From NCBI RefSeq assembly GCF_000010785.1, contig NC_013799.1:1488001-1552000 (forward strand): 64,000 nt of DNA, in the 5' to 3' direction. Shown one piece after another: positions 1 through 9,339 of the stretch (the first letter of the stretch is position 1; each line of letters starts with the position of its first letter). A model generated the notes under the pieces. It had not been told where the DNA came from. It made no database searches and saw only the letters and a list, made by a program, of their open reading frames with translations. Source of the stretch: Hydrogenobacter thermophilus TK-6. GTDB lineage: Bacteria; Aquificota; Aquificia; Aquificales; Aquificaceae. The translations under genes were made by a program, and so were the position numbers.

Positions 1-566
1 TAGATAGGTGGCAGAGAGACCTAATAGAGCTTTTGGATAATGAGGGCAATCGGCTTGATGTAGGAACGGGTACAGGTGAGGTTTTAAAAAAGTCCATTGT
101 AAAGGGATTGAAGGTAGGTATAGACCTCTCAATAGGCATGCTAAAAAGAGCAAAAACCAAATGTACTGATTGCCACTTTATACTTGCAGATGCGGAAAAC
201 ATGCCCTTTAAAGACGCTTCTTTTAGAAGCATAACACTATCCCTAGTATACAGGCATATAGATGACAAGAAGGCTTTCCTCAAGGAGGCTTATAGGGTGC
301 TTGAAAAGGGTGGCCATATATGCATACTTGATATAAACAGATTCTTAGGTACTCGGATTCTTACCTTCATAATGAGATACCCCATAAAACCCTTAGGGCT
401 TTTGATGTTTGGCAGGGAAAAGTGGGACTTCTTCCTTCACTCTTTAGAGAGCAGTCTGAGCCTTTCTGAGGTAAAGCAGCAGCTTGAAGGAGAAAACTTC
501 AAAGTTATACACATAAAGACTTACCTTTTTGGTTTAGTTTATCTATTAAAAGCCAGTAAGCTTTAG
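1..566 (+). CDS. Class I SAM-dependent methyltransferase, 5' end outside window
   Basis: Methyltransferase of the UbiE/Methyltransf_11 type. The frame is open to the left edge (D-R-W-Q-R-D-L-I is read before the first possible TTG start at 33), so the N-terminus is missing. Seen: SAM-binding motif [10 protein letters not shown], the acidic end of strand 2 in [10 protein letters not shown], the DAENMPF loop and the post-III segment [13 protein letters not shown]. The substrate cannot be read from sequence; resemblance to quinone C-methyltransferases is only at family level. The gene converges on rpmA and the two stop regions overlap by 4 bp. Confidence 0.8.
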   Translation, partial: DRWQRDLIELLDNEGNRLDVGTGTGEVLKKSIVKGLKVGIDLSIGMLKRAKTKCTDCHFILADAENMPFKDASFRSITLSLVYRHIDDKKAFLKEAYRVLEKGGHICILDINRFLGTRILTFIMRYPIKPLGLLMFGREKWDFFLHSLESSLSLSEVKQQLEGENFKVIHIKTYLFGLVYLLKASKL

Positions 567-814
567 ACGGGTATAACGCTTACATACTTCCTGTTTCTTC
601 TGTCTTCAAACTTGACTATGCCGTCCTTTAGGGCAAAGAGAGTAAAGTCAGAACCCATACCTACATTGACCCCTGGATACACTTTGGTACCTCTCTGTCT
701 GACTATTATACTCCCTGCCCTAACCAGCTGACCACCAAACCTCTTTACTCCAAGTCTCTTGGAATGGCTATCTCTTCCGTTTCTTGTTGAGCCACCGCTT
801 GCTTTTGAAGCCAT
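563..814 (-). CDS. rpmA: 50S ribosomal protein L27
   Basis: 83 residues, the normal bacterial length. The N-terminus [16 protein letters not shown] carries the G-S/T-rich, basic extension that reaches the peptidyl-transferase centre, followed by [12 protein letters not shown] and the [11 protein letters not shown] core. No cleavable N-terminal prepeptide of the Firmicutes type is present. It lies directly behind rplU (stop and start 1 bp apart), the near-universal L21-L27 pair, and must be cotranscribed with it from the promoter at 1437-1466 or one in the rplU leader. Confidence 0.95.
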   Translation of the reverse strand: MASKASGGSTRNGRDSHSKRLGVKRFGGQLVRAGSIIVRQRGTKVYPGVNVGMGSDFTLFALKDGIVKFEDRRNRKYVSVIPV

Positions 815-815
815 T

Positions 816-1115
816 TCATACCTCCTTAATCTCTTTAATTAATATTTCAGTGTAAGGCTGTCTGTGGCCTCTCCACCTTTTATAGTTCTTTTTGGCTCTG
901 AACTTAAAAATGTGAACCTTTTTGTGTTTACCTTTTGCTACAACTTGTGCAATTACCTTTCCTTTGTAAAATTCCATATTTCCGTCATCCTTTCTTAACA
1001 TTATAGGCTCAAACTCTACAGTCTGCCCCTCCGAAGCCTTTATACTCTCTATCCTGATTTTCATGCCCGGCTTTACCACATACTGTTTCCCACCTGTCTG
1101 TATAACTGCGTACAT
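816..1115 (-). CDS. rplU: 50S ribosomal protein L21
   Basis: 99 residues, normal for L21. It starts [12 protein letters not shown], the family signature, and carries the basic [19 protein letters not shown] segment that binds 23S rRNA. The AGGAGG ribosome-binding site is 5 nt upstream of ATG and lies in an inverted repeat (see 1119-1155). First of the rplU-rpmA pair; the upstream gene on the same strand is a small lipoprotein gene. Confidence 0.95.
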   Translation of the reverse strand: MYAVIQTGGKQYVVKPGMKIRIESIKASEGQTVEFEPIMLRKDDGNMEFYKGKVIAQVVAKGKHKKVHIFKFRAKKNYKRWRGHRQPYTEILIKEIKEV

Positions 1116-1118
1116 GAG

Positions 1119-1155
1119 CGCCTCCTATTTAGAAATAGGGGGACAAGCCCCCTAT
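1119..1155 (-). promoter_or_regulatory. rplU leader with two mutually exclusive hairpins
   Basis: In the transcript the order is ATAGGGGG-cttgt-CCCCCTAT followed at once by TTCTAAATAGGAGG and the rplU ATG. The first 8-bp stem (1135-1155) with the TTTCT tail looks like a weak terminator of the lipoprotein gene. Its 3' arm also pairs as CCTATT-tcta-AATAGG (1124-1139) with the sequence holding the rplU Shine-Dalgarno. The two stems share bases and cannot form together, so the element could switch between termination and ribosome-site masking. This is read by eye, not folded. Confidence 0.45.
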
Positions 1156-1165
1156 GAATTTTAGT

Positions 1166-1405
1166 TTACTTCTTCTGCTCACCAGCAGGAGGTTGTGCAG
1201 GTTGCTGCTGCTGCTGTTGCTGTTCTCCTGAGGGTTGTGAGGGTTGTGCAGGTTGCTGCTCTGCCGGTGGTTGTGCAGGTGGTTGTGCTGGTTGCTCTTG
1301 TGCGGGTGGTTGTGCTGGTTGCTCTGCTGGTTGCTCTGCAGGCTTCTTCTGGCAAGAAGCTAACAATGCTACGCCAACTACCCCGAGTGCTAAAAGCTTC
1401 CTCAT
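1166..1405 (-). CDS. Small Pro/Gln-rich lipoprotein
   Basis: 79 residues. Basic N-terminus MRKLL, a hydrophobic stretch and a lipobox LLASC with Cys18, so the mature product is a lipid-anchored 61-residue tail. The tail is low complexity: repeats of P-A-E-Q-P, P-A-Q-P-P and a run of seven Gln, ending GEQKK. Such tails are usually unfolded spacers; no enzymatic domain is visible. A good sigma70 promoter (1437-1466) and an AGGAGG site precede it, and an inverted repeat follows. Function unknown. The repeats make its length prone to slippage. Confidence 0.7.
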   Translation of the reverse strand: MRKLLALGVVGVALLASCQKKPAEQPAEQPAQPPAQEQPAQPPAQPPAEQQPAQPSQPSGEQQQQQQQPAQPPAGEQKK

Positions 1406-1436
1406 ATTTACTACCTCCTATTAATTTAATGGAAAC

Positions 1437-1466
1437 ATTATAAAATAGAAGTGGAAAAAAAGTCAA
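1437..1466 (-). promoter_or_regulatory. Sigma70-type promoter for the lipoprotein-rplU-rpmA run
   Basis: On the minus strand TTGACT (1461-1466), an 18-nt spacer and a perfect TATAAT (1437-1442), about 35 nt upstream of the lipoprotein start codon. Confidence 0.7.
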
Positions 1467-1487
1467 GGGGGTTTATTTTACTTCACT

Positions 1488-1946
1488 ATGGGACTGTTTG
1501 TTGAAGATCTTCTCAATTTTGGGAACCTTATGGATGCGGAGATTGAGATAAAGCTCACAGAAGATATTCTTAAAAAAGCTTACCCAAATTTGACCTTTGA
1601 GCTTGGGGACGGGCTTCTGAGAATATATGTTGAAAGACGCGGGCTAATTTTTAAAAAAAGGCACGAGCTTAGACTGTTGGAGGATGCGCGAAATGTCAAA
1701 AGCAACAGAGACGAAGGGAGGAGATACATATTCATGAAGGCTCTTGTTAAGGACATTCCGGAGGATATGCTAAAAGGTGAGGAGTTTTTGAAAGATGGTG
1801 AGTACTTAGGTATGGATGTGTGGCCCTGTGTCAAGCTCACAGAAGTTTACGATAAGATTCCCAGGCAGTTCAAGGAAAGGTTAACCATTACAAGGTACAA
1901 GGTAAAAAAGGATGGGTTATCGGTTTTTCTCAGAGTGGAAAAGTAG
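1488..1946 (+). CDS. Conserved hypothetical protein
   Basis: 152 residues, soluble, no signal peptide, charged; I do not recognise a family. Seen: a hydrophobic-acidic N-terminus MGLFVEDLLNFGNLMDAEIE, alternating strand-like segments such as LLRIYVERRGLIFKKRHELRLL, and a second strand-rich half ending LTITRYKVKKDGLSVFLRVEK, which suggests a small alpha/beta or beta-barrel fold. An internal Met (codon at 1530) is an alternative start. Divergent from the lipoprotein gene and 33 bp before ilvC, whose -10 element begins at its stop codon. Confidence 0.6.
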   Translation: MGLFVEDLLNFGNLMDAEIEIKLTEDILKKAYPNLTFELGDGLLRIYVERRGLIFKKRHELRLLEDARNVKSNRDEGRRYIFMKALVKDIPEDMLKGEEFLKDGEYLGMDVWPCVKLTEVYDKIPRQFKERLTITRYKVKKDGLSVFLRVEK

Positions 1947-3593
<1,647 letters not shown>

Positions 3594-3601
<8 letters not shown>

Positions 3602-4256
3602 ACCTTATGTGATTATAGTTTCGGAGGTAAGCGTTGACGGAAAGCTTACCCTCTACAGAGGAGCATCCAGCAAAGAGCTTATGACACTTATGGATCAGGA
3701 AGCATACAGGTATCTTCATGAGATAAGAGCCAAGGTGGATGGCATAATGGTAGGATGTGAGACGGTAAGGACAGACAACCCAAGCCTCACGGTGAGATAT
3801 GTTCAGGGAAAGAACCCCGTAAGGATCATACCCTGCTCAACAGCCAATGTTCCTTTGGATGCTAACATTTTCTCAAAGGACGCACCTACCATCATAATAA
3901 CTACCAAAAGAGCTCCAGAGGACAAGGTAGAAAAGATAAAAGAAGTAGGTGCGGAGGTCTGGGTAGTTGGTGAGGACCTTGTGGATTTTGATAAGCTTAT
4001 GCCTATGCTTGTGGAGAGAGGCATAAAGAGCCTCATGGTGGAAGGTGGTGCTTCCATAAACTGGGAATTTATCAAAAGGGGTTTTGTTGATGAGATAAGA
4101 CTCATTCACCTTCCCGTCATAGTGGGAGGTGAGAATGTTCCTACATTGGTAGGTGGAGAGGGCTTTAAGAAGCTCAGAAATCTGCTCCATCTGAGGCTAA
4201 GAGCGCACTTCAAAAGGGGTCATCACCTCATCACCGAATGGGAGGTGGTGAGGTAA
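3594..4256 (+). CDS. RibD C-terminal domain reductase (riboflavin-type pyrimidine reductase)
   Basis: 220 residues, a stand-alone DHFR-like RibD_C domain without the N-terminal deaminase domain. It resembles 2,5-diamino-6-ribosylamino-pyrimidinone 5'-phosphate reductases, which reduce the ribosyl side chain to ribityl with NADPH. Seen: VSVDGKLTLYRG, the VGCETVRTDNPSLTVR substrate segment and the cofactor segment MVEGGASINWEFI. The ATG at 3594 follows GGGAGGA and overlaps the previous gene by 8 bp. A role in riboflavin synthesis is inferred; the substrate could differ. Confidence 0.8.
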
Positions 4257-4484
4257 GTATCTTTTCTATAACTTCTTTAAGAACCACCGCGCTGTTATGG
4301 TTCTCATCCTTGGCAGAATAAATTAGTGTCAATGTGTCTCTCCTTGCTTCGTCCACAAGTTTAAGTAACAGATCTTCTTTATTCTCCAGCTCCTTTATAT
4401 ACCTTTCTTTGAACTCTTCAAACTTTTCTGGATCGTGGGAAAACCATCTTCTGAGTTTTCGTACACTCGCTTTAGCTTTATCAT
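4231..4484 (-). pseudogene. DUF488 family gene broken by an internal deletion
   Basis: The N-terminus MIKLKRVYENSEDGF matches the family start (KRVYxxxxxxDGxR). At the next bases the frame shifts by one and the reading resumes as KLRRWFSHDPEKFEEFKERY through LIYSAKDENHNSAVVLKEVI, the family C-terminus. About 30 residues holding the VDRLWPRG core are missing. The junction bases CTCAGAAGATGGTTT encode family-like residues in both frames, so deletion between short repeats is likely. ATGA overlap with the upstream gene; the 3' end runs 26 bp into the ribD-type gene. The first frame stops after 25 residues. Confidence 0.75.
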
Positions 4485-4843
4485 ACCTCTTTCTCCTTAA
4501 ATTTGTGGTGGCAGTAAGGACAGACTTTTGCTTTCCAGTGGACTTCGCTATAACACATAGGACACCTCCTTTTTCCTTTCAGATAAAGAAATATGTTGAA
4601 GTGAAAGAGGGACTTAAGAAACAGATAAATGAGAAATACGCTGAAGATGATGCTCCAAGCTTTTAGCGGGGTGATGACTTCATACTTTGATACCCAAAAA
4701 AAGGTGGAAGACACAGAAGCTATCCAGAAGGCTACTCTTCTGTCCAGAAAGACCTGAGCTATCACCTGAAAGAAAGCCATCCAGAGGAAGAACTGGATTA
4801 GAGGGTCAGATAGCAGAGGTTCAAAGGTTTTTAACCAATCCAT
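4481..4843 (-). CDS. Membrane protein with C-terminal zinc ribbon
   Basis: 120 residues. Three or so hydrophobic segments (around residues 15-35, 38-52 and 60-85) are followed by a cytosolic zinc-ribbon-like tail, CPMCYSEVHWKAKVCPYCHH, with two CxxC pairs, and a basic end. Family not recognised; such small ribbons bind zinc structurally or contact nucleic acid or protein. Its start overlaps the preceding small membrane gene by 23 bp and its stop overlaps the broken DUF488 gene as ATGA, making a three-gene unit. Confidence 0.65.
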   Translation of the reverse strand: MDWLKTFEPLLSDPLIQFFLWMAFFQVIAQVFLDRRVAFWIASVSSTFFWVSKYEVITPLKAWSIIFSVFLIYLFLKSLFHFNIFLYLKGKRRCPMCYSEVHWKAKVCPYCHHKFKEKEV

Positions 4844-5069
4844 TGAAAACCCACCCTCTGATGATAAGGTGAAGCATCATACCCACATGGAAGGCAAGAA
4901 TGCTTAAAATGAAAGTCTCCAATCCAAAGCTTTTCAATAAATATAGAAAGTAAATGCCAACGAGAGCAACCCTGAACAAGCTTGAAAGGTAAAGGATTCT
5001 GACATTTCCAGAGAGCAGATACAGGGCTTCCACATAAAGCACCCCAAATATAAAGCTTATAGGGAGCAT
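4821..5069 (-). CDS. Small integral membrane protein
   Basis: 82 residues, almost entirely hydrophobic, with three predicted membrane segments (residues 1-20, 27-48, 52-72) and a short polar end. No catalytic motif. Length and layout vaguely recall AtpI/ATP-synthase-I-like proteins, but no ATP synthase gene is near, so function is left open. First gene of the leftward unit with the zinc-ribbon protein and the broken DUF488 gene. Confidence 0.55.
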   Translation of the reverse strand: MLPISFIFGVLYVEALYLLSGNVRILYLSSLFRVALVGIYFLYLLKSFGLETFILSILAFHVGMMLHLIIRGWVFNGLVKNL

Positions 5070-5101
5070 GATGGTATTTTAACAGAAGTCCAGATAAAAA
5101 C

Positions 5102-5147
5102 TTGACTAAAACCGTATTGGGAATTAGAATATAGGCAACACGGTTTT
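5102..5147 (+). promoter_or_regulatory. Sigma70 promoter with a flanking dyad
   Basis: TTGACT (5102-5107), a 17-nt spacer and TAGAAT (5125-5130). An 8-bp inverted repeat brackets the -10: AAAACCGT (5108-5115) and ACGGTTTT (5140-5147), centres 32 bp apart. The first arm abuts the -35 and the second falls at about the transcription start, so it would act as DNA rather than as an RNA hairpin. Confidence 0.55.
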
Positions 5148-5160
5148 ACGGGAGATAATT

Positions 5161-6291
5161 ATGAGTTTACCACCCTTAAGGATAGGAAAGAAGAAGGCAG
5201 AAATACCCATAATACAGGGCGGTATGGGGGTAGGTATATCTTGGGAAAAGCTTGCGGGTGCAGTTGCCAGAGAAGGTGCTGTAGGAGTTGTATCTGCGGT
5301 AGGCACAGGTTATAGACACCCCAGCATGGTAAAGAGGGATAGATTCGGAAGACCAATAGGTTCTATATACACACACAGCAAAGAAGCCCTCACGAAGATA
5401 ATACAGGACGCCAAAAAATTGTCAGAAGGCAGAGGACTCATAGGTGTAAATATACTGTGTGCCATAACTGATTATGGAAGGGTTGCGCAGGATGCGGTAG
5501 AGGCTGGCGCAGACCTCATCATATCGGGTGCGGGGCTTCCTATGAAACTACCCGAGTATGTAGGAGATGCGGACGTAGCCTTGGTTCCAATAGTTTCGTC
5601 TGCGAGGGCTATGAACCTAATATGCAGGTCTTGGGAGAAAAAGTACAAAAGGCTACCAGATGCCGTGGTGCTTGAAGGTCCAAAATCTGGCGGTCATCAG
5701 GGTTTTAAGTACGAAGAGTGCTTCATGGATGAGTACCAGCTTGAAAATCTCTTTCCTTCTGTCCTTGAGGAAGCCAAAAGGTGGGGGAACATACCTGTGA
5801 TAGTTGCAGGAGGAGTTTGGAGCTATCAGGATATAAAGCATTACATAGAGCGTGGTGCTGCAGGCGTTCAGATGGCTACCAGATTCATAGCTACCTACGA
5901 GTGCGATGCACCGCTCATATACAAAGAGGTGGTGCTTAATGCAGACGAAGAAGACATAATACTTCTCAAGTCTCCTGTAGGTTATCCTTTAAGGGTGATA
6001 AAAACTCCTTTTGTGGAGAGACTTCTTGCTGGGTACAACGGTTGGAATGGCTGTGTTTCCCACTGTATAACACCCTGCAACAAGGGTGAAGAGGCAAAAA
6101 AGGTAGGGTTTTGCATAGCAGATAGATTGGGTGCTGCTTGGCTTGGAAATTACGAGGAAGGTATATTTATAAGCGGTGCCAACGGCCACCTTCTTAAAAA
6201 ACAGGGTATAATATCAGTAAAAGAGCTTTTGGAGATGTTGACAGGAAAAAGACCCGACCCTACTCTTCAAGCTGAAGCTTTCATCAAATGA
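5161..6291 (+). CDS. Nitronate monooxygenase / 2-nitropropane dioxygenase family FMN enzyme
   Basis: 376 residues, TIM-barrel flavoprotein. Seen: IIQGGMGVGISW at the N-terminus, the strand GLIGVNILCAIT, LIISGAGLP, the conserved GPKSGGHQG loop binding the FMN phosphate, VIVAGGVWSYQDI and GVQMATRFIATYEC. Family members oxidise nitronates or act as FabK-like enoyl-ACP reductases; the C-terminal Cys cluster (GCVSHCITPC) marks a subgroup common in anaerobes and thermophiles whose substrate is not settled. Alone behind its own promoter, with DUF2905 overlapping its stop. Confidence 0.85.
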   Translation: MSLPPLRIGKKKAEIPIIQGGMGVGISWEKLAGAVAREGAVGVVSAVGTGYRHPSMVKRDRFGRPIGSIYTHSKEALTKIIQDAKKLSEGRGLIGVNILCAITDYGRVAQDAVEAGADLIISGAGLPMKLPEYVGDADVALVPIVSSARAMNLICRSWEKKYKRLPDAVVLEGPKSGGHQGFKYEECFMDEYQLENLFPSVLEEAKRWGNIPVIVAGGVWSYQDIKHYIERGAAGVQMATRFIATYECDAPLIYKEVVLNADEEDIILLKSPVGYPLRVIKTPFVERLLAGYNGWNGCVSHCITPCNKGEEAKKVGFCIADRLGAAWLGNYEEGIFISGANGHLLKKQGIISVKELLEMLTGKRPDPTLQAEAFIK

Positions 6292-6509
6292 TGGAGCAGA
6301 TGGGAAAGTATATAGCCCTAACAGGTGTAGTTCTTCTTGTAGTAGGTCTTCTTATGATGTTTGCTCAAAAGCTTCCATTGGGTTTGGGGAGGCTTCCGGG
6401 AGATATAGTCATAAAAAAGGATAACTTTACCTTTTACTTCCCGCTTGCCACATCCATACTTCTGAGCATAATTCTTACGCTAATACTCAACCTTCTCTTC
6501 AGAAAGTGA
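6288..6509 (+). CDS. DUF2905 small membrane protein
   Basis: 73 residues with two membrane helices (about 6-24 and 45-68) and the family loop LPLGLGRLPGDIVIKKDNFTF between them. The family has no assigned function. ATG overlaps the preceding stop as ATGA, so it is coupled to the nitronate monooxygenase gene. Its 3' end overlaps convergently with trmFO by 30 bp. Confidence 0.85.
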   Translation: MMEQMGKYIALTGVVLLVVGLLMMFAQKLPLGLGRLPGDIVIKKDNFTFYFPLATSILLSIILTLILNLLFRK

Positions 6510-7808
6510 AAGTTCCTCCATAAAATCCTTAAGTGCCTTCAGCGCTCTCTCAGCAAGGAGCTTTTTTCTAAGAAGCTTATCTTTTACTTTTATCTCAAGA
6601 GGTGGCAAAAGCCCCATGACAGGGGACATAGGTTGAAGCTGTCCTTCTTTGGTGGTTATGTACTTTATCAAAGATCCCAGCATGGTTTCCTCGGGTGGAT
6701 ACACAGGCTTTAGACCCTTAAGGAGCCTTCCGGCGTTTATACCTGCCAGTATACCTGTCGCTGCCGAGGCTATGTACCCCTCCACACCAGTGATCTGTCC
6801 TGCAAAGAAGATATTTTCCATCTTCCTCATATTGAGAAAGGGTGTTAGCACCTTGTTGGACTGTATAAAGGTGTTTCTGTGCATAGATCCAAGCCTTACA
6901 AAAACTGCATTCCTAAGACAGGGAATTAACCTAAGGACCCTTTTTTGCTCCGAGTAAGTCATCCTAGTTTGAAAGCCCACCAAAGAGAGAAGCGTTCCTT
7001 CTCTGTTTTCCTTTCTGAGCTGCACAACTGCAAAAGGTCTTTCACCCTTAGTTTTATCCCAAAGTCCCACAGGCTTCATGGGACCAAAGAGCAGAGTTTT
7101 GTAACCTCTCTCCGCAAGTTCCTCTATGGGCATGCACCCCTCAAAGTAAACCGCTTTTTCAAAGTCTTTTGTAGCTACCTTTTGCGCCTTTAAAAGCTCT
7201 TGGTAAAATACTCTGTACTCCTCTTCCGTTAAGGTGCAATTAAAGTAGTCTTCACCACCTTTCCCGTACCGTGAGCCCCAAAAACCTTTACTAAAATCTA
7301 CGCTATCCGCTTCTACTATGGGAGATATAGCATCGTAAAAGTAGAGGTACTCTTGATTTACAAGTTCCTTTATATCAAGAGCAAGGTCATCAGATGTGAG
7401 TGGTCCGGTGGCAACCACTACAACCTGGTCTCTTGGTATCTTCTTTACTTCCTCTCTGATTATTTCTATATTGGGATGGTTTGTGAGCTTTTGTGTTATG
7501 TACTCAGAAAAAAGCTCTCTGTCAACTCCAAGAGCGCTTCCGGCCGGTACATAAGCGTATCTGCTTGCTTCCAGCACCAAGGACCCCAAGATTTCCATCT
7601 CAGCCTTTAAAAGCCCACTTCCTGAGGTAAGCTCCGTGCTTCCAAGCGTATTACTACACACAAGTTCAGCAAACTTATCCGTCTTGTGAGCAGGTGTCTG
7701 CACTTTAGGTCTCATTTCGTAAAGGAGCACCTTAATCCCCTCACAAGCCAATCTGTAGGCAGCTTCTGAACCTGCAAGCCCTGCACCGATCACTATAGCC
7801 CTTTCCAT
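6480..7808 (-). CDS. trmFO: Methylenetetrahydrofolate--tRNA-(uracil-5-)-methyltransferase
   Basis: 442 residues, the usual TrmFO length. It makes m5U54 in the T-loop of tRNA using methylenetetrahydrofolate and FADH2. Seen: FAD-binding IVIGAGLAGSEAAYRLA, ELVCSNTLGS, VVVATGPLTSDDLA, the catalytic-Cys segment VYFEGCMPIEELA, GFQTRMTYSEQ, and FFAGQITGVEGYIASAATG near the C-terminus. A GidA-type enzyme is excluded by length and by the EGCMP motif. Divergent from the ABC exporter genes. Confidence 0.95.
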   Translation of the reverse strand: MERAIVIGAGLAGSEAAYRLACEGIKVLLYEMRPKVQTPAHKTDKFAELVCSNTLGSTELTSGSGLLKAEMEILGSLVLEASRYAYVPAGSALGVDRELFSEYITQKLTNHPNIEIIREEVKKIPRDQVVVVATGPLTSDDLALDIKELVNQEYLYFYDAISPIVEADSVDFSKGFWGSRYGKGGEDYFNCTLTEEEYRVFYQELLKAQKVATKDFEKAVYFEGCMPIEELAERGYKTLLFGPMKPVGLWDKTKGERPFAVVQLRKENREGTLLSLVGFQTRMTYSEQKRVLRLIPCLRNAVFVRLGSMHRNTFIQSNKVLTPFLNMRKMENIFFAGQITGVEGYIASAATGILAGINAGRLLKGLKPVYPPEETMLGSLIKYITTKEGQLQPMSPVMGLLPPLEIKVKDKLLRKKLLAERALKALKDFMEELSLSEEKVEY

Positions 7809-7831
7809 GCTTTTATAATTTATAACCTATC

Positions 7832-8587
7832 ATGGCACACTTGTTTGATTTGGTGTATGTACTTACCCAAAAGGAGATAAAGGTTAGATATAAAAACAGC
7901 GTATTGGGGTACTTTTGGTCCGTGATGCATCCTTTAGCTTTTGCCCTCATGTTTTACTTAGCTTTTAAAGTTTTTATGAAGGTTCAAGTAGAAGATTATC
8001 CCCTATTTCTCATAACGGGATTATTTCCTTGGCAGTGGTTCTCCAACTCGGTAAGCTCCTCCCTATTTGTGCTTATAGATAACGCCTCTCTCATAAAAAA
8101 GCTCAACTTTCCAAGAGAGCTTATACCCCTTTCGTCAGTTATAAACCACTCTTTCCACTTCCTTCTTTCTCTGCCCATCATCCTGCTTTTTATGTATATC
8201 TATGACAAAAGCCCCGCTTGGTGGCTTCCCGTAGGTGTGGTATGCCTCTTTTTGCCACAGTTTTTCATCAATTACGGTATTTCCCTGGCAGTATCTTCTC
8301 TGCACCTTTTCTTTAGGGATTTGGACAGATTGGTAAGCATCCTTATAACTCTCCTCTTTTATCTCACCCCCGTTGTTTATAGCGAAAGTATGGTGCCTGA
8401 TAATTACAGTTTCATACTGTATCTTAATCCGGTTGCAGGACTTTTGATAAACTGGAGAAGGCTCTTTTTGGGACAGCCTCTGGATGTTTCCTTTCTTCTG
8501 CTAAGCTTTCTTTACGCCTTTGTGATTTTCCTTTCAGGCTATGTTCTTTTTAAAAAGCTATCTTGGAGGTTTGCAGAGGTATTGTGA
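7832..8587 (+). CDS. ABC-2 type polysaccharide export permease (Wzm-like)
   Basis: 251 residues, six membrane segments. The N-terminus runs LTQKEIKVRYKNSVLGYFW, the signature of O-antigen/teichoic acid exporter permeases (Wzm, TagG, KpsM), and is followed by VSSLHLFFRDLDRL and FYLTPVVYS before the last helices. With the next gene it forms a complete exporter that moves lipid-linked glycan across the inner membrane. No glycan synthesis genes adjoin, but such a cluster lies 12 kb away. Confidence 0.9.
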   Translation: MAHLFDLVYVLTQKEIKVRYKNSVLGYFWSVMHPLAFALMFYLAFKVFMKVQVEDYPLFLITGLFPWQWFSNSVSSSLFVLIDNASLIKKLNFPRELIPLSSVINHSFHFLLSLPIILLFMYIYDKSPAWWLPVGVVCLFLPQFFINYGISLAVSSLHLFFRDLDRLVSILITLLFYLTPVVYSESMVPDNYSFILYLNPVAGLLINWRRLFLGQPLDVSFLLLSFLYAFVIFLSGYVLFKKLSWRFAEVL

Positions 8588-9339
8588 TGGATGAGGTGGT
8601 TATCTTTAAAGGGGTAAGTAAGTCCTATCCCTTTTATTCCCGTGTAACTGCAGGGTTGAAAAAGTTTCTCTTTACACTTCCCTCCTCACTGAAGGAGCTA
8701 AGAGGTCGCAGTTTTGAGGCTCTCAGAGATGTATCCTTTGAGGTTTACAGAGGTGAGACCTTTGGAATAGTAGGTAAAAACGGTGCAGGTAAAAGTACTA
8801 TACTTGGTTTGATAGCGGGTGTGCTAAAGCCCACTAAGGGTGAGGTGATGGTAAAGGGTAAGGTCTATCCCCTTCTGGAGCTTGGTGCAGGTTTTCACAA
8901 GGATCTGTCTGGTAGGGAAAACATACTTCTAAACGGTGTACTCATGGGTATGACAAGAAGGGAAGTGATGAAAAAGATGGACAGCATAATAGAGTTTTCT
9001 GAGCTTTGGGAGTTCATAGACCAGCCTTTGAGAACTTATTCATCGGGTATGGTGGCAAGGCTTGCCTTCTCCGTTGTGGCACATCTGGACCCAGACATTC
9101 TGCTTGTGGATGAGGTTTTGGCAGTTGGTGATGTGAATTTTCAGAAAAAGTGCCTGAGAAAGATGGAAGAATTCAAAGATAAAGGAGTAACCATAATTTT
9201 TGTTTCACACTCACCTGAAGACATAAAAAGCATCTGCGATAGAGTTATGTGGATAGATAATCACACAGTTCGTTATATAGGAAAGGCTGAAGAAGTCTTA
9301 GAAGAATATCTTAAATATTGTAAAATACTCATGACATGA
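8587..9339 (+). CDS. ABC polysaccharide export ATPase (Wzt-like)
   Basis: 250 residues. Walker A GKNGAGKST, the ABC signature YSSGMVARLAF, Walker B PDILLVDEVLAVGD and the switch His in FVSHSPEDI. The upstream RGRSFEALRDVSFEVYRGE segment and the GREN motif are typical of TagH/KpsT/Wzt. No C-terminal carbohydrate-binding extension is present, so it is the short form. ATG at 8587 overlaps the permease stop (TGATG) and is preferred to an in-frame start eight codons earlier. secF overlaps its end by 4 bp. Confidence 0.92.
   Translation: MDEVVIFKGVSKSYPFYSRVTAGLKKFLFTLPSSLKELRGRSFEALRDVSFEVYRGETFGIVGKNGAGKSTILGLIAGVLKPTKGEVMVKGKVYPLLELGAGFHKDLSGRENILLNGVLMGMTRREVMKKMDSIIEFSELWEFIDQPLRTYSSGMVARLAFSVVAHLDPDILLVDEVLAVGDVNFQKKCLRKMEEFKDKGVTIIFVSHSPEDIKSICDRVMWIDNHTVRYIGKAEEVLEEYLKYCKILMT

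Noticed and set aside
1195-1443. 82-codon frame on the plus strand rich in Val/Ala
   Set aside because: It is the antisense of the repetitive Pro/Gln lipoprotein gene; the repeats simply keep several frames open.
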